Shown: piece after piece, positions 42,346 to 51,021 of the stretch | Layout of the letters: every line of letters begins with the position of its first letter | Numbering within the stretch: position 1 is the first letter of the stretch | Source of the DNA: Cellulosimicrobium arenosum | Lineage (GTDB): Bacteria; Actinomycetota; Actinomycetes; Actinomycetales; Cellulomonadaceae | DNA: 64,000 bases | Assembly: GCF_014837295.1 (NCBI RefSeq) | Contig: NZ_JACYHB010000001.1 | Location: 62,001 to 126,000, forward strand | Reading direction: 5' to 3' | Notes under the pieces: generated by a model | Databases searched by the model: none | What the model was told of the DNA's origin: nothing | What the model saw: only the letters and a program-made list of their open reading frames with translations | Made by a program: the position numbers and the translations under genes

Positions 42346-43239
42346 TCAGCCCTCCTGGACGACCCACCGCGCCGCGTCGGACAGGTCTGGATGGGCGAAG
42401 GAGAACCCGCTCGCCTCGAGGACCGTCGGCTTCCCGCGCTGCGACCCGAGGATGTCCGTCGCGAGCTCCCCGAGGGCGACCTTCAGCGCCACGGCGGGCA
42501 CGGCGAGCCCGGCCGGCCGGTGCAGCTCGTCGGCGAGCGCCCGCGTGACGGCGGCGTTCGTCGCCGGGTGCGGGGAGCAGAGGTTGACCGGGCCGTGCAC
42601 CTGCGCGGTCAGCAGGTGGCACAGCGCGGCGACCTCGTCGTGCAGCGTGATCCAGCTCCAGTACTGGGTGCCCGGTCCCAGCCGGCCGCCGAGACCGAGC
42701 CGCAGCAGCGGGAGCAGCCGCCCGAGCGCTCCGCCCTGGGACGACAGGACGATCCCGGTCCGTGCGTGGGCGACGCGGACGCCGGCCTCCTGGGCGGGCT
42801 CGGTGGCGGCCTCCCACTCGCGGCAGAGCCGGGCGAGGAAGCCGTCGCCCGACGCGGAGGCCTCGGTCAGCACCTCGCCACCACGGTCTCCGTAGTACCC
42901 GATCGCCGAACCCTGGACCCACACGGGCGGGGGACCGTCGACCTGGGCGAGCCGGGCGGCGAGGAGACCGGTCGTGCGGGTGCGGGAGGTCAGGAGGAGT
43001 CGCTTGTACGCGGTGGTCCACCGGCGGTCGCCGACACCTGCCCCGGCGAGGTTGACGACGGCGTCCGCACCCTCGAGGTGCCCCGGGTCGAGCACGCCCG
43101 CGTCGGGATCCCACTCGCGCTCGTCCGCGGTCTGCGGCGGGCGGCGCACGAGGCGGCGCACGTGGTGGCCGTCCTCGCGCAGCCTCTCGAGGAGCTCCGA
43201 ACCGATCAGGCCGTGCGACCCGGCCACGACGATGTCCAT
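42346..43239 (-). CDS. TIGR01777 / SDR39U1-type epimerase family protein
   Basis: 297-aa atypical short-chain dehydrogenase. NAD(P) motif GSHGLIGSEL (near residue 8), the family strand VVNLAGAGV, SRTRTTGLL, GSAIGYYGDRG with the catalytic-like YxxxD variant, and SSQGGALGRLLPLLRLGLGG-WSWITLHDEV, typical of the family (YfcH/SDR39U1). Biochemical substrate unknown. ATG 43239 is 7 nt from a TACCGT -10. It is downstream of the sucB terminator, thus an independent unit; it converges on the pseudokinase. Confidence 0.88.
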   Translation of the reverse strand: MDIVVAGSHGLIGSELLERLREDGHHVRRLVRRPPQTADEREWDPDAGVLDPGHLEGADAVVNLAGAGVGDRRWTTAYKRLLLTSRTRTTGLLAARLAQVDGPPPVWVQGSAIGYYGDRGGEVLTEASASGDGFLARLCREWEAATEPAQEAGVRVAHARTGIVLSSQGGALGRLLPLLRLGLGGRLGPGTQYWSWITLHDEVAALCHLLTAQVHGPVNLCSPHPATNAAVTRALADELHRPAGLAVPAVALKVALGELATDILGSQRGKPTVLEASGFSFAHPDLSDAARWVVQEG

Positions 43240-43246
43240 GGTCACC

Positions 43247-43252
43247 ACGGTA
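43247..43252 (-). promoter_or_regulatory. -10 element of the SDR39U1 gene (leaderless)
   Basis: Minus-strand TACCGT, 7 nt before the ATG at 43239. Confidence 0.5.
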
Positions 43253-43302
43253 CGGGTGATCCCGGGCACGCACGCGCGGGTACGACGGCCCGGACGGACC
43301 AC

Positions 43303-43330
43303 GGGCCCCGACCGGGGACGGTCGGGGCCC
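43303..43330 (-). terminator. Terminator of the lpdA-sucB operon
   Basis: Perfect 11-bp stem GGGCCCCGACC/GGTCGGGGCCC with a 6-nt loop, 31 nt after the sucB stop codon. Confidence 0.8.
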
Positions 43331-43361
43331 GCAGGTCAGGCAGGTCGGGGTGCCGGGAGCG

Positions 43362-45158
43362 TCAGAGGCCGACCTCGGCCTCGAACGCGCCCTCCTCGAC
43401 GCGGTTCTTGATCGCGGTCAGGAACCGCGCCGCGTCCGCGCCGTCCACCAGCCGGTGGTCGTAGGACAGGAAGATGAAGCACGTCGAGCGGATGCCGATC
43501 GTGTCGTTCCCGTCCGCGTCGGTCACGACCGCCGCACGCTTGGTGATGGTGCCCGTCCCGAGGATCGCGACCTGTCCGACCGGGACGATCGGTGTGTCGA
43601 AGACCGCGCCGCCCGAGCCCGTGTTGGTGATGGTGAACGTCGCGCCCGCGAGCTCGTCCGGACCGACCTTGTTGGCACGCGTGCGCGCGCCGAGGTCACC
43701 GATCTTGCGTGCGATGCCGGCGAGGTTGAGGTCACCGGCGTCCTTGATCACCGGCACGACGAGACCGCGCTCGGTGTCGACGGCGATCCCGACGTTCTCC
43801 GAGCCGTGGTACGTGATCTCGTCCTCGGCGAAGGTCGCGTTCACTTTCGGGTACGCCTTCAGCGCCTCGACGGCCGCCAGCGTGAAGAACGGCAGGAACG
43901 TGAGGTTCGCACCCTCGCGCGCCTTGAAGTCGGCCTTGGCGCGGTTGCGCAGCGCCGCGACGCGGGTGACGTCGACCTCCACCGCCGTGGTGAGCTGAGC
44001 CTGGGTCGAGAGCGCCTCGACCATGCGGCTCGCCACGAGCTTGCGCAGCCGGCTCGTCTTCTCGGTCGTGCCGCGCAGCGGCGAGACGGCCGGGACCGAC
44101 GGCTTCTTGGGCGCCGTGGGCGACGCAGCGGGCGCGGCGGCCGCAGGTGCGGATGCCTTCTCCTCGGCCTTGCGGGCCGCCTCGAGGACGTCCTCCTTGC
44201 GGATACGCCCACCCACCCCGGTGCCCGTGACGTCCGACAGGTCCACGCCCTTGTCGGCAGCGAGCTTGCGCACGAGCGGCGTGAGGTAGGTGCCGCCTGC
44301 CTTCGCTGCCGGTGCCGGCGTGGCGCCCGGTGCCGACGGCGCGGACTTCTCGGCCGGTGCCGGCTGCGTGGAGGACGACTCCTCCTGAGCGGCCTGCGCC
44401 GGGACGTCCGCCTCGCTCGCCGGAGTCTTCGCCTCGGTCGCCGGGGACTGCTGCTTCGGGGCTTCCTCCTGCTTCGGCTCCTCCTGCTTCGGAGCCTCCT
44501 GCGCGGGTGCCGAGCCGGAGCCGACGATCGCGAGGACGGCGCCGACCTCGACGGTCTCGTCCTCCTCGACCAGGATCTTCTGGACGGTTCCGGCGACGGG
44601 CGACGGGACCTCGGTGTCGACCTTGTCGGTCGAGACCTCCAGCAGCGGCTCGTCGACCTCGACGGTGTCGCCGACCGACTTCAGCCACCGGGTGACGGTG
44701 CCCTCGGTGACGGACTCGCCGAGCGCGGGCAGGGTGATCTCCTCGCCCTCGCCCTCGCCCTCGGAGCCCGACGTGGAGGCGGGAGCGGACCCCTGCTCGG
44801 GTTCCGGCTGCTCGGAGGGCTCGGCCTGGGCAGGCTCGGCTTCGGCTTCGGCTTCGGGCTCGGGCTCAGGTTCGGGCTGCTCCGAGTCCGACTGCGCCGG
44901 AGCGGCGTCGCCGCCTCCGGAGCCGTCCCCGATCACGGCGAGGTTCGACCCGACCTCGACGGTCTCGTCCTCCTCGACCAGGATCTTCTCCAGGGTGCCC
45001 GCGACGGGCGACGGGATCTCGGTGTCGACCTTGTCGGTCGAGACCTCGAGCAAGGGCTCGTCGACCTCGACGGTGTCGCCGACGGACTTCAGCCAGCGGG
45101 TGACGGTGCCTTCGGTGACGGACTCGCCGAGGGCCGGCATCTGCACGTTCTCAGACAT
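43362..45158 (-). CDS. sucB: 2-oxoacid dehydrogenase E2 (dihydrolipoamide acyltransferase), two lipoyl domains
   Basis: 598 aa. Two lipoyl domains (1-77 and 141-218) each with the VSTDKVDTE lipoylation loop (Lys43, Lys179); Ala/Glu/Pro linkers; a peripheral-subunit-binding domain (about 293-330, [20 protein letters not shown]); and the catalytic core ending in the active-site motif DHRLVDG (His568, Asp572). In actinobacteria this E2 is annotated SucB/DlaT and is shared between pyruvate and 2-oxoglutarate dehydrogenase complexes. The DNA of the two lipoyl domains is almost identical (see repeat). Operon with lpdA, 30 nt upstream. Confidence 0.95.
   Translation of the reverse strand: MSENVQMPALGESVTEGTVTRWLKSVGDTVEVDEPLLEVSTDKVDTEIPSPVAGTLEKILVEEDETVEVGSNLAVIGDGSGGGDAAPAQSDSEQPEPEPEPEAEAEAEPAQAEPSEQPEPEQGSAPASTSGSEGEGEGEEITLPALGESVTEGTVTRWLKSVGDTVEVDEPLLEVSTDKVDTEVPSPVAGTVQKILVEEDETVEVGAVLAIVGSGSAPAQEAPKQEEPKQEEAPKQQSPATEAKTPASEADVPAQAAQEESSSTQPAPAEKSAPSAPGATPAPAAKAGGTYLTPLVRKLAADKGVDLSDVTGTGVGGRIRKEDVLEAARKAEEKASAPAAAAPAASPTAPKKPSVPAVSPLRGTTEKTSRLRKLVASRMVEALSTQAQLTTAVEVDVTRVAALRNRAKADFKAREGANLTFLPFFTLAAVEALKAYPKVNATFAEDEITYHGSENVGIAVDTERGLVVPVIKDAGDLNLAGIARKIGDLGARTRANKVGPDELAGATFTITNTGSGGAVFDTPIVPVGQVAILGTGTITKRAAVVTDADGNDTIGIRSTCFIFLSYDHRLVDGADAARFLTAIKNRVEEGAFEAEVGL
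44544..44731 (-). repeat. Lipoyl-domain DNA repeat, copy 2
   Basis: A 188-bp segment inside sucB that matches 44952-45139 with few substitutions, mostly at third positions, at an offset of exactly 408 bp. The encoded peptides are nearly the same. Confidence 0.85.
44952..45139 (-). repeat. Lipoyl-domain DNA repeat, copy 1
   Basis: Partner of 44544-44731. The high similarity at the DNA level, not only protein, indicates recent duplication or gene conversion and makes the locus a target for deletion by recombination. Confidence 0.85.
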
Positions 45159-45188
45159 GACCTGCCTGGTCTCCTTCGATCGTTGGGG

Positions 45189-46571
45189 TCAGTTGTGGGC
45201 GTGCAGAGGCTTGCCGGCAAGTGCCAGGTGGGCCTCTCCGAGTGCCTCGTTCTGGGTGGGATGGGCATGGACCAGGGCGGCGACGTCCTCGGGGTACGCC
45301 TCCCAGCCCACGATGAGCTGGCCCTCGCCGACGAGCTCACCGACGCGGGCACCGATCATGTGCACGCCGACGACCGGGCCGTCCTTGCGGCGCACGAGCT
45401 TGACGAAGCCGCTGGTCCCGAGGATCTTGCTCTTGCCGTTGCCGGCGAGGTTGTACTCGAGGGTCTCGACGGCGTCCGAGCCGTGCGCCTCGCGCGCGTC
45501 GGCCTCGGTCAGTCCGACGGACGCGACCTCGGGCTCGCAGTAGGTCACGCGCGGGATCGACGACTCCACGAGCGGCGTCGGCTCGAGACCGGCGATCTGC
45601 TCGGCGAGGAAGATGCCCTGCGCGAACCCGCGGTGGGCGAGCTGCAGCCCGGGCACGATGTCGCCCGCGGCCCAGATGTTCCCGACTCCGGTGTGCAGGC
45701 GCCCGTCGACGACGACGAACCCGCGGTCCAGCCGCACCCCCTGCTCCTCGAGGCCCAGCCCGGCCGTGCGTGGTCCGCGCCCGACGGCGACGAGCAGGAG
45801 CTCGGCGTCGAACGTCTTGCCGGACTCGAGGGTCACCGTGACGCCCGAGTCGGTCTGCTTGACACCGGTGAAGCGGTCGCCGAGGGAGAAGCCGATCCCG
45901 CGCTTGCGGAAGGCTCGCTCGAGCGACTTCGACAACGCCTCGTCCTCGTTCGGGACGAGGTGGGGGAGGGCCTCGACGATCTGGACGTCCGCGCCGAACG
46001 ACTTCCACACGCTCGCGAACTCGACGCCGATGACCCCGCCGCCGAGCACGACGACGGACGACGGGACGCGGTCGAGGCCGAGCGCCTGGTCGGAGGTGAT
46101 GACGCGCCCTCCCAGCTCGAGGCCCGGCAGCGAGCGCGAGAAGGAGCCGGTGGCCAGGACCACGTGCCGGCCGGTGAACCGGGTCCCGTCGACCTCGACG
46201 GTGTCCGGTGCGACGAGGCGACCGTGTCCCTGGACGAACGTGATGCCGCGCGACGCGACGAGTCCCTGCAGCCCCTTGTACAGCCCGGCGACCACGCCGT
46301 CCTTGTAGTTGTTGACGCCGTCCATGTCCACGCCGTCGAACGTGCTGCGGACGCCGAACCGCTCACCCTCGCGCGCGCCGTCGGCCAGCTCTGCCGCGTG
46401 CAGGAGCGCCTTGGTGGGGATGCAGCCGTTGTGCAGGCATGTCCCACCCAGCTTTCCCGACTCGACGAGCACGACCTTCAGCCCGAGCTGCGCAGCGCGC
46501 AGCGCGGTGGCATAGCCGGCGCTGCCCCCGCCGAGGACGACGACGTCGGATGATGTGCCGGGATCGGCCAC
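45189..46571 (-). CDS. lpdA: Dihydrolipoyl dehydrogenase (E3)
   Basis: FAD disulfide reductase that reoxidises dihydrolipoyl E2; 460 aa. FAD motif VVLGGGSAGY (11-20), redox pair Cys45/Cys50 in GGTCLHNGCIPTK, NAD motif VVVLGGGVIGVEFA, and the C-terminal base His437-Glu442 (HPTQNE). GTG 46571 has AAGGAG at 7-nt spacing. Upstream gene of the lpdA-sucB operon. Confidence 0.96.
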   Translation of the reverse strand: MADPGTSSDVVVLGGGSAGYATALRAAQLGLKVVLVESGKLGGTCLHNGCIPTKALLHAAELADGAREGERFGVRSTFDGVDMDGVNNYKDGVVAGLYKGLQGLVASRGITFVQGHGRLVAPDTVEVDGTRFTGRHVVLATGSFSRSLPGLELGGRVITSDQALGLDRVPSSVVVLGGGVIGVEFASVWKSFGADVQIVEALPHLVPNEDEALSKSLERAFRKRGIGFSLGDRFTGVKQTDSGVTVTLESGKTFDAELLLVAVGRGPRTAGLGLEEQGVRLDRGFVVVDGRLHTGVGNIWAAGDIVPGLQLAHRGFAQGIFLAEQIAGLEPTPLVESSIPRVTYCEPEVASVGLTEADAREAHGSDAVETLEYNLAGNGKSKILGTSGFVKLVRRKDGPVVGVHMIGARVGELVGEGQLIVGWEAYPEDVAALVHAHPTQNEALGEAHLALAGKPLHAHN

Positions 46572-46798
46572 GTGCGACTCCTTCAACAACGCGAGATCGA
46601 GCTCGGACGTCCACGGCACGTCGACGGACCGGGAGGGAGCGGCAGCCGCCGGGAGCGCGTGAACGTTCTCCGGGTGCCATCTTGGCACCTCGTGCACGTG
46701 CTCCCCAATCGAACGGGCCCTTCGGGGCTGTGACGATCGAGACAGCGGACGTCCGTCACCCCCGCGTCCCCGTCCTCGCAGCGGGTCCGGGTGGGCTG

Positions 46799-46804
46799 TA
46801 CCCT
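46799..46804 (+). promoter_or_regulatory. -10 element of the 46812 gene (leaderless)
   Basis: TACCCT, 7 nt before the GTG at 46812; this favours that GTG over the one at 46791. Confidence 0.5.
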
Positions 46805-46811
46805 GCCGGTT

Positions 46812-47138
46812 GTGCCACGACTTCCCCGTCTGTTCTCCCGCCGCCCGACGCCCTCGGGCGGCGGACGTCAGGACGCCCGTCGCGAGACCGTGCAGCACCT
46901 GCAGGAGTTCGTGCGCACCCGTGTGGGTGTCGAGGCCTACGTGGAGCCCCCCGCGCCGGACACGGGGTCGACGTTGCTGCTCATCGCGACCACGGGGGAG
47001 TGGACCCGGAGGCGCGTACCGGACGAGCGCACGGCGTTCGACGTCGCACGCACGCTCGAGGTGCCCGTCTACAACGTGAACTTCACGGGGTACCCGCAGC
47101 GCATGCGGGACTGGAACTCCCGCCAGCGCCGCTCCTGA
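46812..47138 (+). CDS. Conserved actinobacterial hypothetical protein
   Basis: 108 aa, basic. After a Pro/Arg-rich start (VPRLPRLFSRRP) comes a compact domain: VQHLQEFVRTRVGVEAYVEP, TLLLIATTGEWTRRRVPDE, ARTLEVPVYNVNFTGYPQRM, DWNSRQRR. The layout is beta-alpha-beta; homologues are found beside lpdA/pepA in relatives, and are sometimes labelled oxidoreductase without evidence. No cofactor motif or active site is visible to me. Divergent from lpdA, convergent with pepA. Confidence 0.75.
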   Translation: MPRLPRLFSRRPTPSGGGRQDARRETVQHLQEFVRTRVGVEAYVEPPAPDTGSTLLLIATTGEWTRRRVPDERTAFDVARTLEVPVYNVNFTGYPQRMRDWNSRQRRS

Positions 47139-47159
47139 CGGCGCCGGCGGGAACGGGGC

Positions 47160-48659
47160 TCAGCGCGTGGCGCGGCCCTCGACGAATCCCAGCAGCGTGC
47201 GGACCGCGACCCCGGTGCCGCCTGCGGGCGTGTACCCGTGGGCCGACCCCTCGTTGAACGCCGGGCCAGCGATGTCGAGGTGCGCCCACGGGGTCGACCC
47301 CACGAACTCCTGGAGGAACAGCCCCGCGACGAGCATGCCGCCGAACCGGTCGCCGATGTTCGACAGGTCCGCGACCTTGGACTTCAGGGACGCACCCAGC
47401 TCCTCGGGCAGGGGCATCGGCCAGAACTGCTCGCCTGCCGCGTCGGCAGCGGTGACGACCTCGCCCCGCACGGCGTCGCTGCCCATGACGGCCGAGACCC
47501 GGTTGCCGAGCGCGACCATCTGCGCCCCGGTCAGGGTCGCGACGTCGAGCACGACGTCCGGCGACTCCTCCGTGGCGGCGGCCAGGCCGTCAGCCATGAC
47601 GAGACGACCCTCCGCGTCGGTGTTCAGCACCTCGACGGTCCGGCCGCCGCGGATCGTGATGACGTCGGAGGGGCGCTGCGCCGTGCCCGAGGGCATGTTC
47701 TCGGCGAGGCACAGCCACCCCGTCACGGCGACCGGCAGGCCGAGCCGCGCGGCCGCGACGACCGTGCTCAGCACGGCGGCCGCACCCGCCATGTCCAGCT
47801 TCATGGTCTCCATGCCCTTGGCCGGCTTGAGCGAGAGGCCGCCCGAGTCGAACGTGATCCCCTTGCCGACGAGGGCCACCTTCGCCGTCGGGCGCGCGGG
47901 GGAGTAGGCCACCTTGACGAGCCGTGGTCCGCGGGACGAGCCCTGGCCGACGCCCATGAGGCCGCCGTACCCGCCCGCGGCGAGCGCCTTCTCGTCGAGC
48001 ACGGTGATCTTCACGCCCTTGGCCCCCGCGTCCTTCACCGCCTGCTTGGCCAGGTCCGCGAACGCGGCCGGGAACAGGTCGTTCGGCGGCATGTTGACCA
48101 GGTCACGGGTCGCGTTCACCGCGTCCGCCACGACCTTCGCACGCTCGACCGCGGCCTTCGCCGCGGCGCTGCGCGCACTCGCGGCGAGCACCTCGACCCT
48201 CGTCGCGGGTCGCTTCGCGCCCTTGTCGTCGCCCGTGCGGTAGCGGGTGTAGGCGTAGGCGCCCAGGAGCGCGCCCTCGGCGACGGCCGCCACGTCGGCC
48301 TCGCCGTCGGTCGGGAGCGCGACGGCCACGGACGCCGGCCGCGCGAGCGAGCGCAGCGCTGCCCCGGCCGCACGGCGCAGCGACTCGGCGCCGAACGTGC
48401 CGTCGGCCGCGCGGGGACCGAGTCCGGTGAGCACGAGGACGTCCGCGGCGACGTCCGGCCCGGCCGGGATCGTCCTGACCTCGTCGGCGGCGCCGGTGAT
48501 GCCGAGCGCCGGGGCCAGCGCCTCGACCTCGGCGATCACGGATCGGGGCAGGTCTGCCCCGACGATCGCGACGCCGTCCGACGTCGATTGGGCGCCCACG
48601 ACGAGGACGTCGACCTTGGCGCTGGAGGGACTCTTGCTGGAGACGATCAGTTCAGCCAC
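47160..48659 (-). CDS. pepA: Leucyl aminopeptidase (M17)
   Basis: Hexameric dizinc aminopeptidase, 499 aa. The C-terminal catalytic domain holds VGKGITFDSGGLSLKP (metal-binding Lys and Asp), KLDMAGAAAV, and the signature NTDAEGRLVMADGL. GTG 48659 chosen; the upstream continuation of the frame is low-complexity Arg/Pro and overlaps a divergent gene. It degrades peptides in protein turnover and may also bind DNA as PepA does. Confidence 0.95.
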   Translation of the reverse strand: MAELIVSSKSPSSAKVDVLVVGAQSTSDGVAIVGADLPRSVIAEVEALAPALGITGAADEVRTIPAGPDVAADVLVLTGLGPRAADGTFGAESLRRAAGAALRSLARPASVAVALPTDGEADVAAVAEGALLGAYAYTRYRTGDDKGAKRPATRVEVLAASARSAAAKAAVERAKVVADAVNATRDLVNMPPNDLFPAAFADLAKQAVKDAGAKGVKITVLDEKALAAGGYGGLMGVGQGSSRGPRLVKVAYSPARPTAKVALVGKGITFDSGGLSLKPAKGMETMKLDMAGAAAVLSTVVAAARLGLPVAVTGWLCLAENMPSGTAQRPSDVITIRGGRTVEVLNTDAEGRLVMADGLAAATEESPDVVLDVATLTGAQMVALGNRVSAVMGSDAVRGEVVTAADAAGEQFWPMPLPEELGASLKSKVADLSNIGDRFGGMLVAGLFLQEFVGSTPWAHLDIAGPAFNEGSAHGYTPAGGTGVAVRTLLGFVEGRATR

Positions 48660-48766
48660 AGCAGCGATGCTATCCCTGACCGCGCGCAGCGGCCGGTGCG
48701 ACGAGCGGCACCGTCGTCCATCGGCCCGCGGTCGACTCCGATTCCGCCCGCGCGTGCTCGTCCCGG

Positions 48767-48772
48767 TACTCT
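48767..48772 (+). promoter_or_regulatory. -10 element of the 48779-50983 operon (leaderless)
   Basis: TACTCT, 6 nt before the GTG at 48779. Confidence 0.5.
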
Positions 48773-48778
48773 CGGCGC

Positions 48779-49135
48779 GTGGTCCTTCCCCTCCTGCTCG
48801 TGGTCGTCGCGGTCTGCGTCGTGCTCGCGGCCTGGGCCGTGGTCTTCGTCGTCCAGGACCGGGCGGTCGTCCTGCGCCAGCTGTGGGTCGCAGCGGGGAT
48901 CGAGGCCCTGGTGGTCGTGCAGATGATCGTGCTGGGCGTGCTCGGAGCGACCGGGACCGCCCCGAGCGACCCGGTCCTGCTGTGGGGCTACCTCGTGACG
49001 ACACTGTTCATCCTGCCCGCGGCCGCCGTCTGGGCGTTCGCGGAGCGCACGCGGTGGAGCTCGGTCGTGCTCGCCGTCGCAGCGGTCACGGTCGCGTTCC
49101 TCGAGTGGCGCGCGTGGCAGATCTGGAACGCGTGA
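48779..49135 (+). CDS. Small integral membrane protein
   Basis: 118 aa with four predicted transmembrane helices (about 4-25, 38-58, 68-86, 92-110), little else. No family recognised. GTG start after a TACTCT -10. The stop overlaps an in-frame GTG (GTGA at 49132) just before the next gene, so it is the first gene of a tightly packed operon leading to pyrD. Confidence 0.75.
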   Translation: MVLPLLLVVVAVCVVLAAWAVVFVVQDRAVVLRQLWVAAGIEALVVVQMIVLGVLGATGTAPSDPVLLWGYLVTTLFILPAAAVWAFAERTRWSSVVLAVAAVTVAFLEWRAWQIWNA

Positions 49136-49143
49136 GGACGGCG

Positions 49144-49662
49144 ATGAGCGAGCACGCACCTGACGGACGGCGTGGCACCGGTCCGTCGGCACCGGGCGAA
49201 CCGGGTCCGCGACGGACGGGCGACGGGTTCGGGCGTGTCCTCGTGGCCGTCTACGGGATCTTCGCGCTCGCCGCCAGCGCGCGCGCAGGAGTCCAGCTCG
49301 TGCGGGACTGGCACGAGGCGCCGCTCGCGTACGGGCTGTCGGCGCTCGCCGCCGTCGTGTACGTCGTCGCGACGGTCGCCCTGGCCCGCGGCGGGCCGGG
49401 ACGCGTCGTCGCGCGTCGGGTCGCGTGGGTCGCCGTGGGTGTGGAGCTCGTCGGGGTGCTCGCCGTGGGCGCGCTCTCCCTCGTCGACCCCGAGGCGTTC
49501 CCGCGCGCGACCGTCTGGTCCGACTTCGGCAGCGGGTACGGCTACGTACCGCTCGTCCTGCCGTTCGTCGGGCTGTGGTGGCTGTGGCGCACCCGTGCCG
49601 CCCCGGACTCGTCCCTCGGCCCTGCTCCCGACCCTGCTCCCGATCCAGAGGAGGCCGCATGA
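49144..49662 (+). CDS. Integral membrane protein upstream of pyrD
   Basis: 172 aa. A Gly/Pro/Arg-rich N-terminus of about 28 residues, then four hydrophobic segments (about 30-50, 57-78, 90-108, 129-146) and an acidic Pro-rich tail. No known family. ATG 49144 with GAGGA at short spacing; GTG 49132 is an alternative start overlapping the previous stop. The stop overlaps the pyrD start (ATGA). Confidence 0.72.
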   Translation: MSEHAPDGRRGTGPSAPGEPGPRRTGDGFGRVLVAVYGIFALAASARAGVQLVRDWHEAPLAYGLSALAAVVYVVATVALARGGPGRVVARRVAWVAVGVELVGVLAVGALSLVDPEAFPRATVWSDFGSGYGYVPLVLPFVGLWWLWRTRAAPDSSLGPAPDPAPDPEEAA

Positions 49663-50777
49663 GCCGCCGTTCCCCCCTGCTGTACTCGTTGCTCTTCGAC
49701 ACGGTCTTCCGGCGGATGGACCCCGAGCGCGCGCACGAGCTCGCGTTCTCGCTGATCGCCACCGCCGGTCGCGTACCGGTGCTGCGCGACGTCGTGCAGG
49801 GAGCGCTCGCGCCCTACCTGGGCCGCGGAGCCGGGGGGCCGGGCAGCGTCGAGGTGCTGGGACGGGTGTTCCCGTCGCCGCTCGGCATCGCCGGCGGGTT
49901 CGACAAGAACGCCCGGGCGGTGCGGGGGCTGACGATGCTCGGCTTCGGCTTCGTCGAGATCGGCACGGTGACGGCGCACGCCCAGCCGGGCAACGAGCGC
50001 CCGCGGATGTGGCGCGAGCTGGACGTGCGCGGCGTGCGCAACCGGATGGGCTTCAACAACGAGGGCGCGGCGGTCGCGGCCCGCCGGCTGCGAGAGCTGC
50101 GCTCGACCCCGTCGGGACGTGCCGTCGTCGTGGGCGCCAACATCGGCAGGACGAAGGTCACGCCGCCGGACCGCGCGGCGCAGGACTACGCGACGAGCGC
50201 GGGGCTGCTCGCGCCGTACGCGGACTATCTGGTGGTGAACGTCTCGTCGCCCAACACGCCGGGCCTGCGCGACCTGCAGGAGGTCGAGTCGCTGCGGCCG
50301 ATCCTCCTCGCGGTGCGCGCGGCGACCGACACGGCGACGGCCGACGCCGGGGTGGCGCGGGTCCCGCTGCTCGTGAAGATCGCCCCCGACCTCGCGGACG
50401 ACGACGTGGACTCCGTCGCGGCGCTCGTCGTCGAGCTCGACCTGGACGGCGTCGTCGCGGTCAACACGACGATCGGGCACGAGCGCGGGCCGGGCGGCCT
50501 GTCGGGGCCGCCGCTGCGCGTCCGCGGCCGTGCGGTCGTGGCACGCCTGCGGGACCGGCTCGGCCCGGACCGCGCCATCATCGGTGTCGGCGGCATCACG
50601 AGCGTGGACGACGCGCGCGACTACCTGCGAGCGGGGGCGGACCTCGTCCAGGGATACACCGCGTTCGTGTTCGAGGGCCCGCTCTGGGCGTCGCGTGTCA
50701 ACCGGTCGCTGGTCCGTCACCCCGAGCCCGGGCCGCACGTGCGGGGCGCGGCCGAGACGCACGGGGGTGAGCGATGA
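49659..50777 (+). CDS. pyrD: Dihydroorotate dehydrogenase, class 2 (quinone)
   Basis: Membrane-associated flavoprotein that oxidises dihydroorotate to orotate in pyrimidine synthesis, passing electrons to quinone. 372 aa. The N-terminal helices (LYSLLFDTVFRRMDPERAHELAF) are the class 2 membrane extension. FMN/substrate motifs: GIAGGFDKNA, NRMGFNNEG, GANIGRTK, NVSSPNTPGLRDLQ (catalytic Ser), KIAPDLAD, NTTIGHE and GVGGITS. Translationally coupled on both sides. Confidence 0.96.
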   Translation: MSRRSPLLYSLLFDTVFRRMDPERAHELAFSLIATAGRVPVLRDVVQGALAPYLGRGAGGPGSVEVLGRVFPSPLGIAGGFDKNARAVRGLTMLGFGFVEIGTVTAHAQPGNERPRMWRELDVRGVRNRMGFNNEGAAVAARRLRELRSTPSGRAVVVGANIGRTKVTPPDRAAQDYATSAGLLAPYADYLVVNVSSPNTPGLRDLQEVESLRPILLAVRAATDTATADAGVARVPLLVKIAPDLADDDVDSVAALVVELDLDGVVAVNTTIGHERGPGGLSGPPLRVRGRAVVARLRDRLGPDRAIIGVGGITSVDDARDYLRAGADLVQGYTAFVFEGPLWASRVNRSLVRHPEPGPHVRGAAETHGGER

Positions 50778-50983
50778 TCCGGGCGCAGTGGGTGTGGGAG
50801 CTTCTGGACGCCGACGGCATGGTCGTGCCGGAGCCCGTGAGCCCTGTCTTCACGGCGCAGTTCGACGCGGAGCAGTGGCTCGGCGAGACGTGGCGCGGCC
50901 TCGCGGGGGACGGCGTCGCCGTCGTCCGGCTCCTGCACGACGGTGCGCAGGCCACGCCGCCGGTCGATCTGCGCGCCGGCTGA
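50774..50983 (+). CDS. Small conserved hypothetical protein
   Basis: 69 aa, WVWELLDADGMVV then FDAEQWLGETWRGLAGDGVAVVRLLHDG. It forms a short beta-alpha-beta unit; no motif of known function. ATG overlaps the pyrD stop (ATGA). Last gene of the pyrD operon; it converges on the MocR gene. Confidence 0.72.
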   Translation: MIRAQWVWELLDADGMVVPEPVSPVFTAQFDAEQWLGETWRGLAGDGVAVVRLLHDGAQATPPVDLRAG

Positions 50984-51021
50984 CGAGCACGAGGATCTCC
51001 GCGTCCGCTATGACGGGCGGC

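Noticed and set aside
44300-44540. Short tandem motifs in the sucB linker that at first sight resemble a repeat array
   Set aside because: They are Pro/Lys/Glu codon repeats ([13 protein letters not shown]), irregular in length and in frame; not a CRISPR array and no cas gene is present.
43350-46553. Plus-strand open frame of over 1000 codons opposite sucB and lpdA, with Leu/Gly/Arg-rich repeats
   Set aside because: The repeats mirror the Ala/Glu/Pro linkers and the duplicated lipoyl domains of sucB on the other strand.
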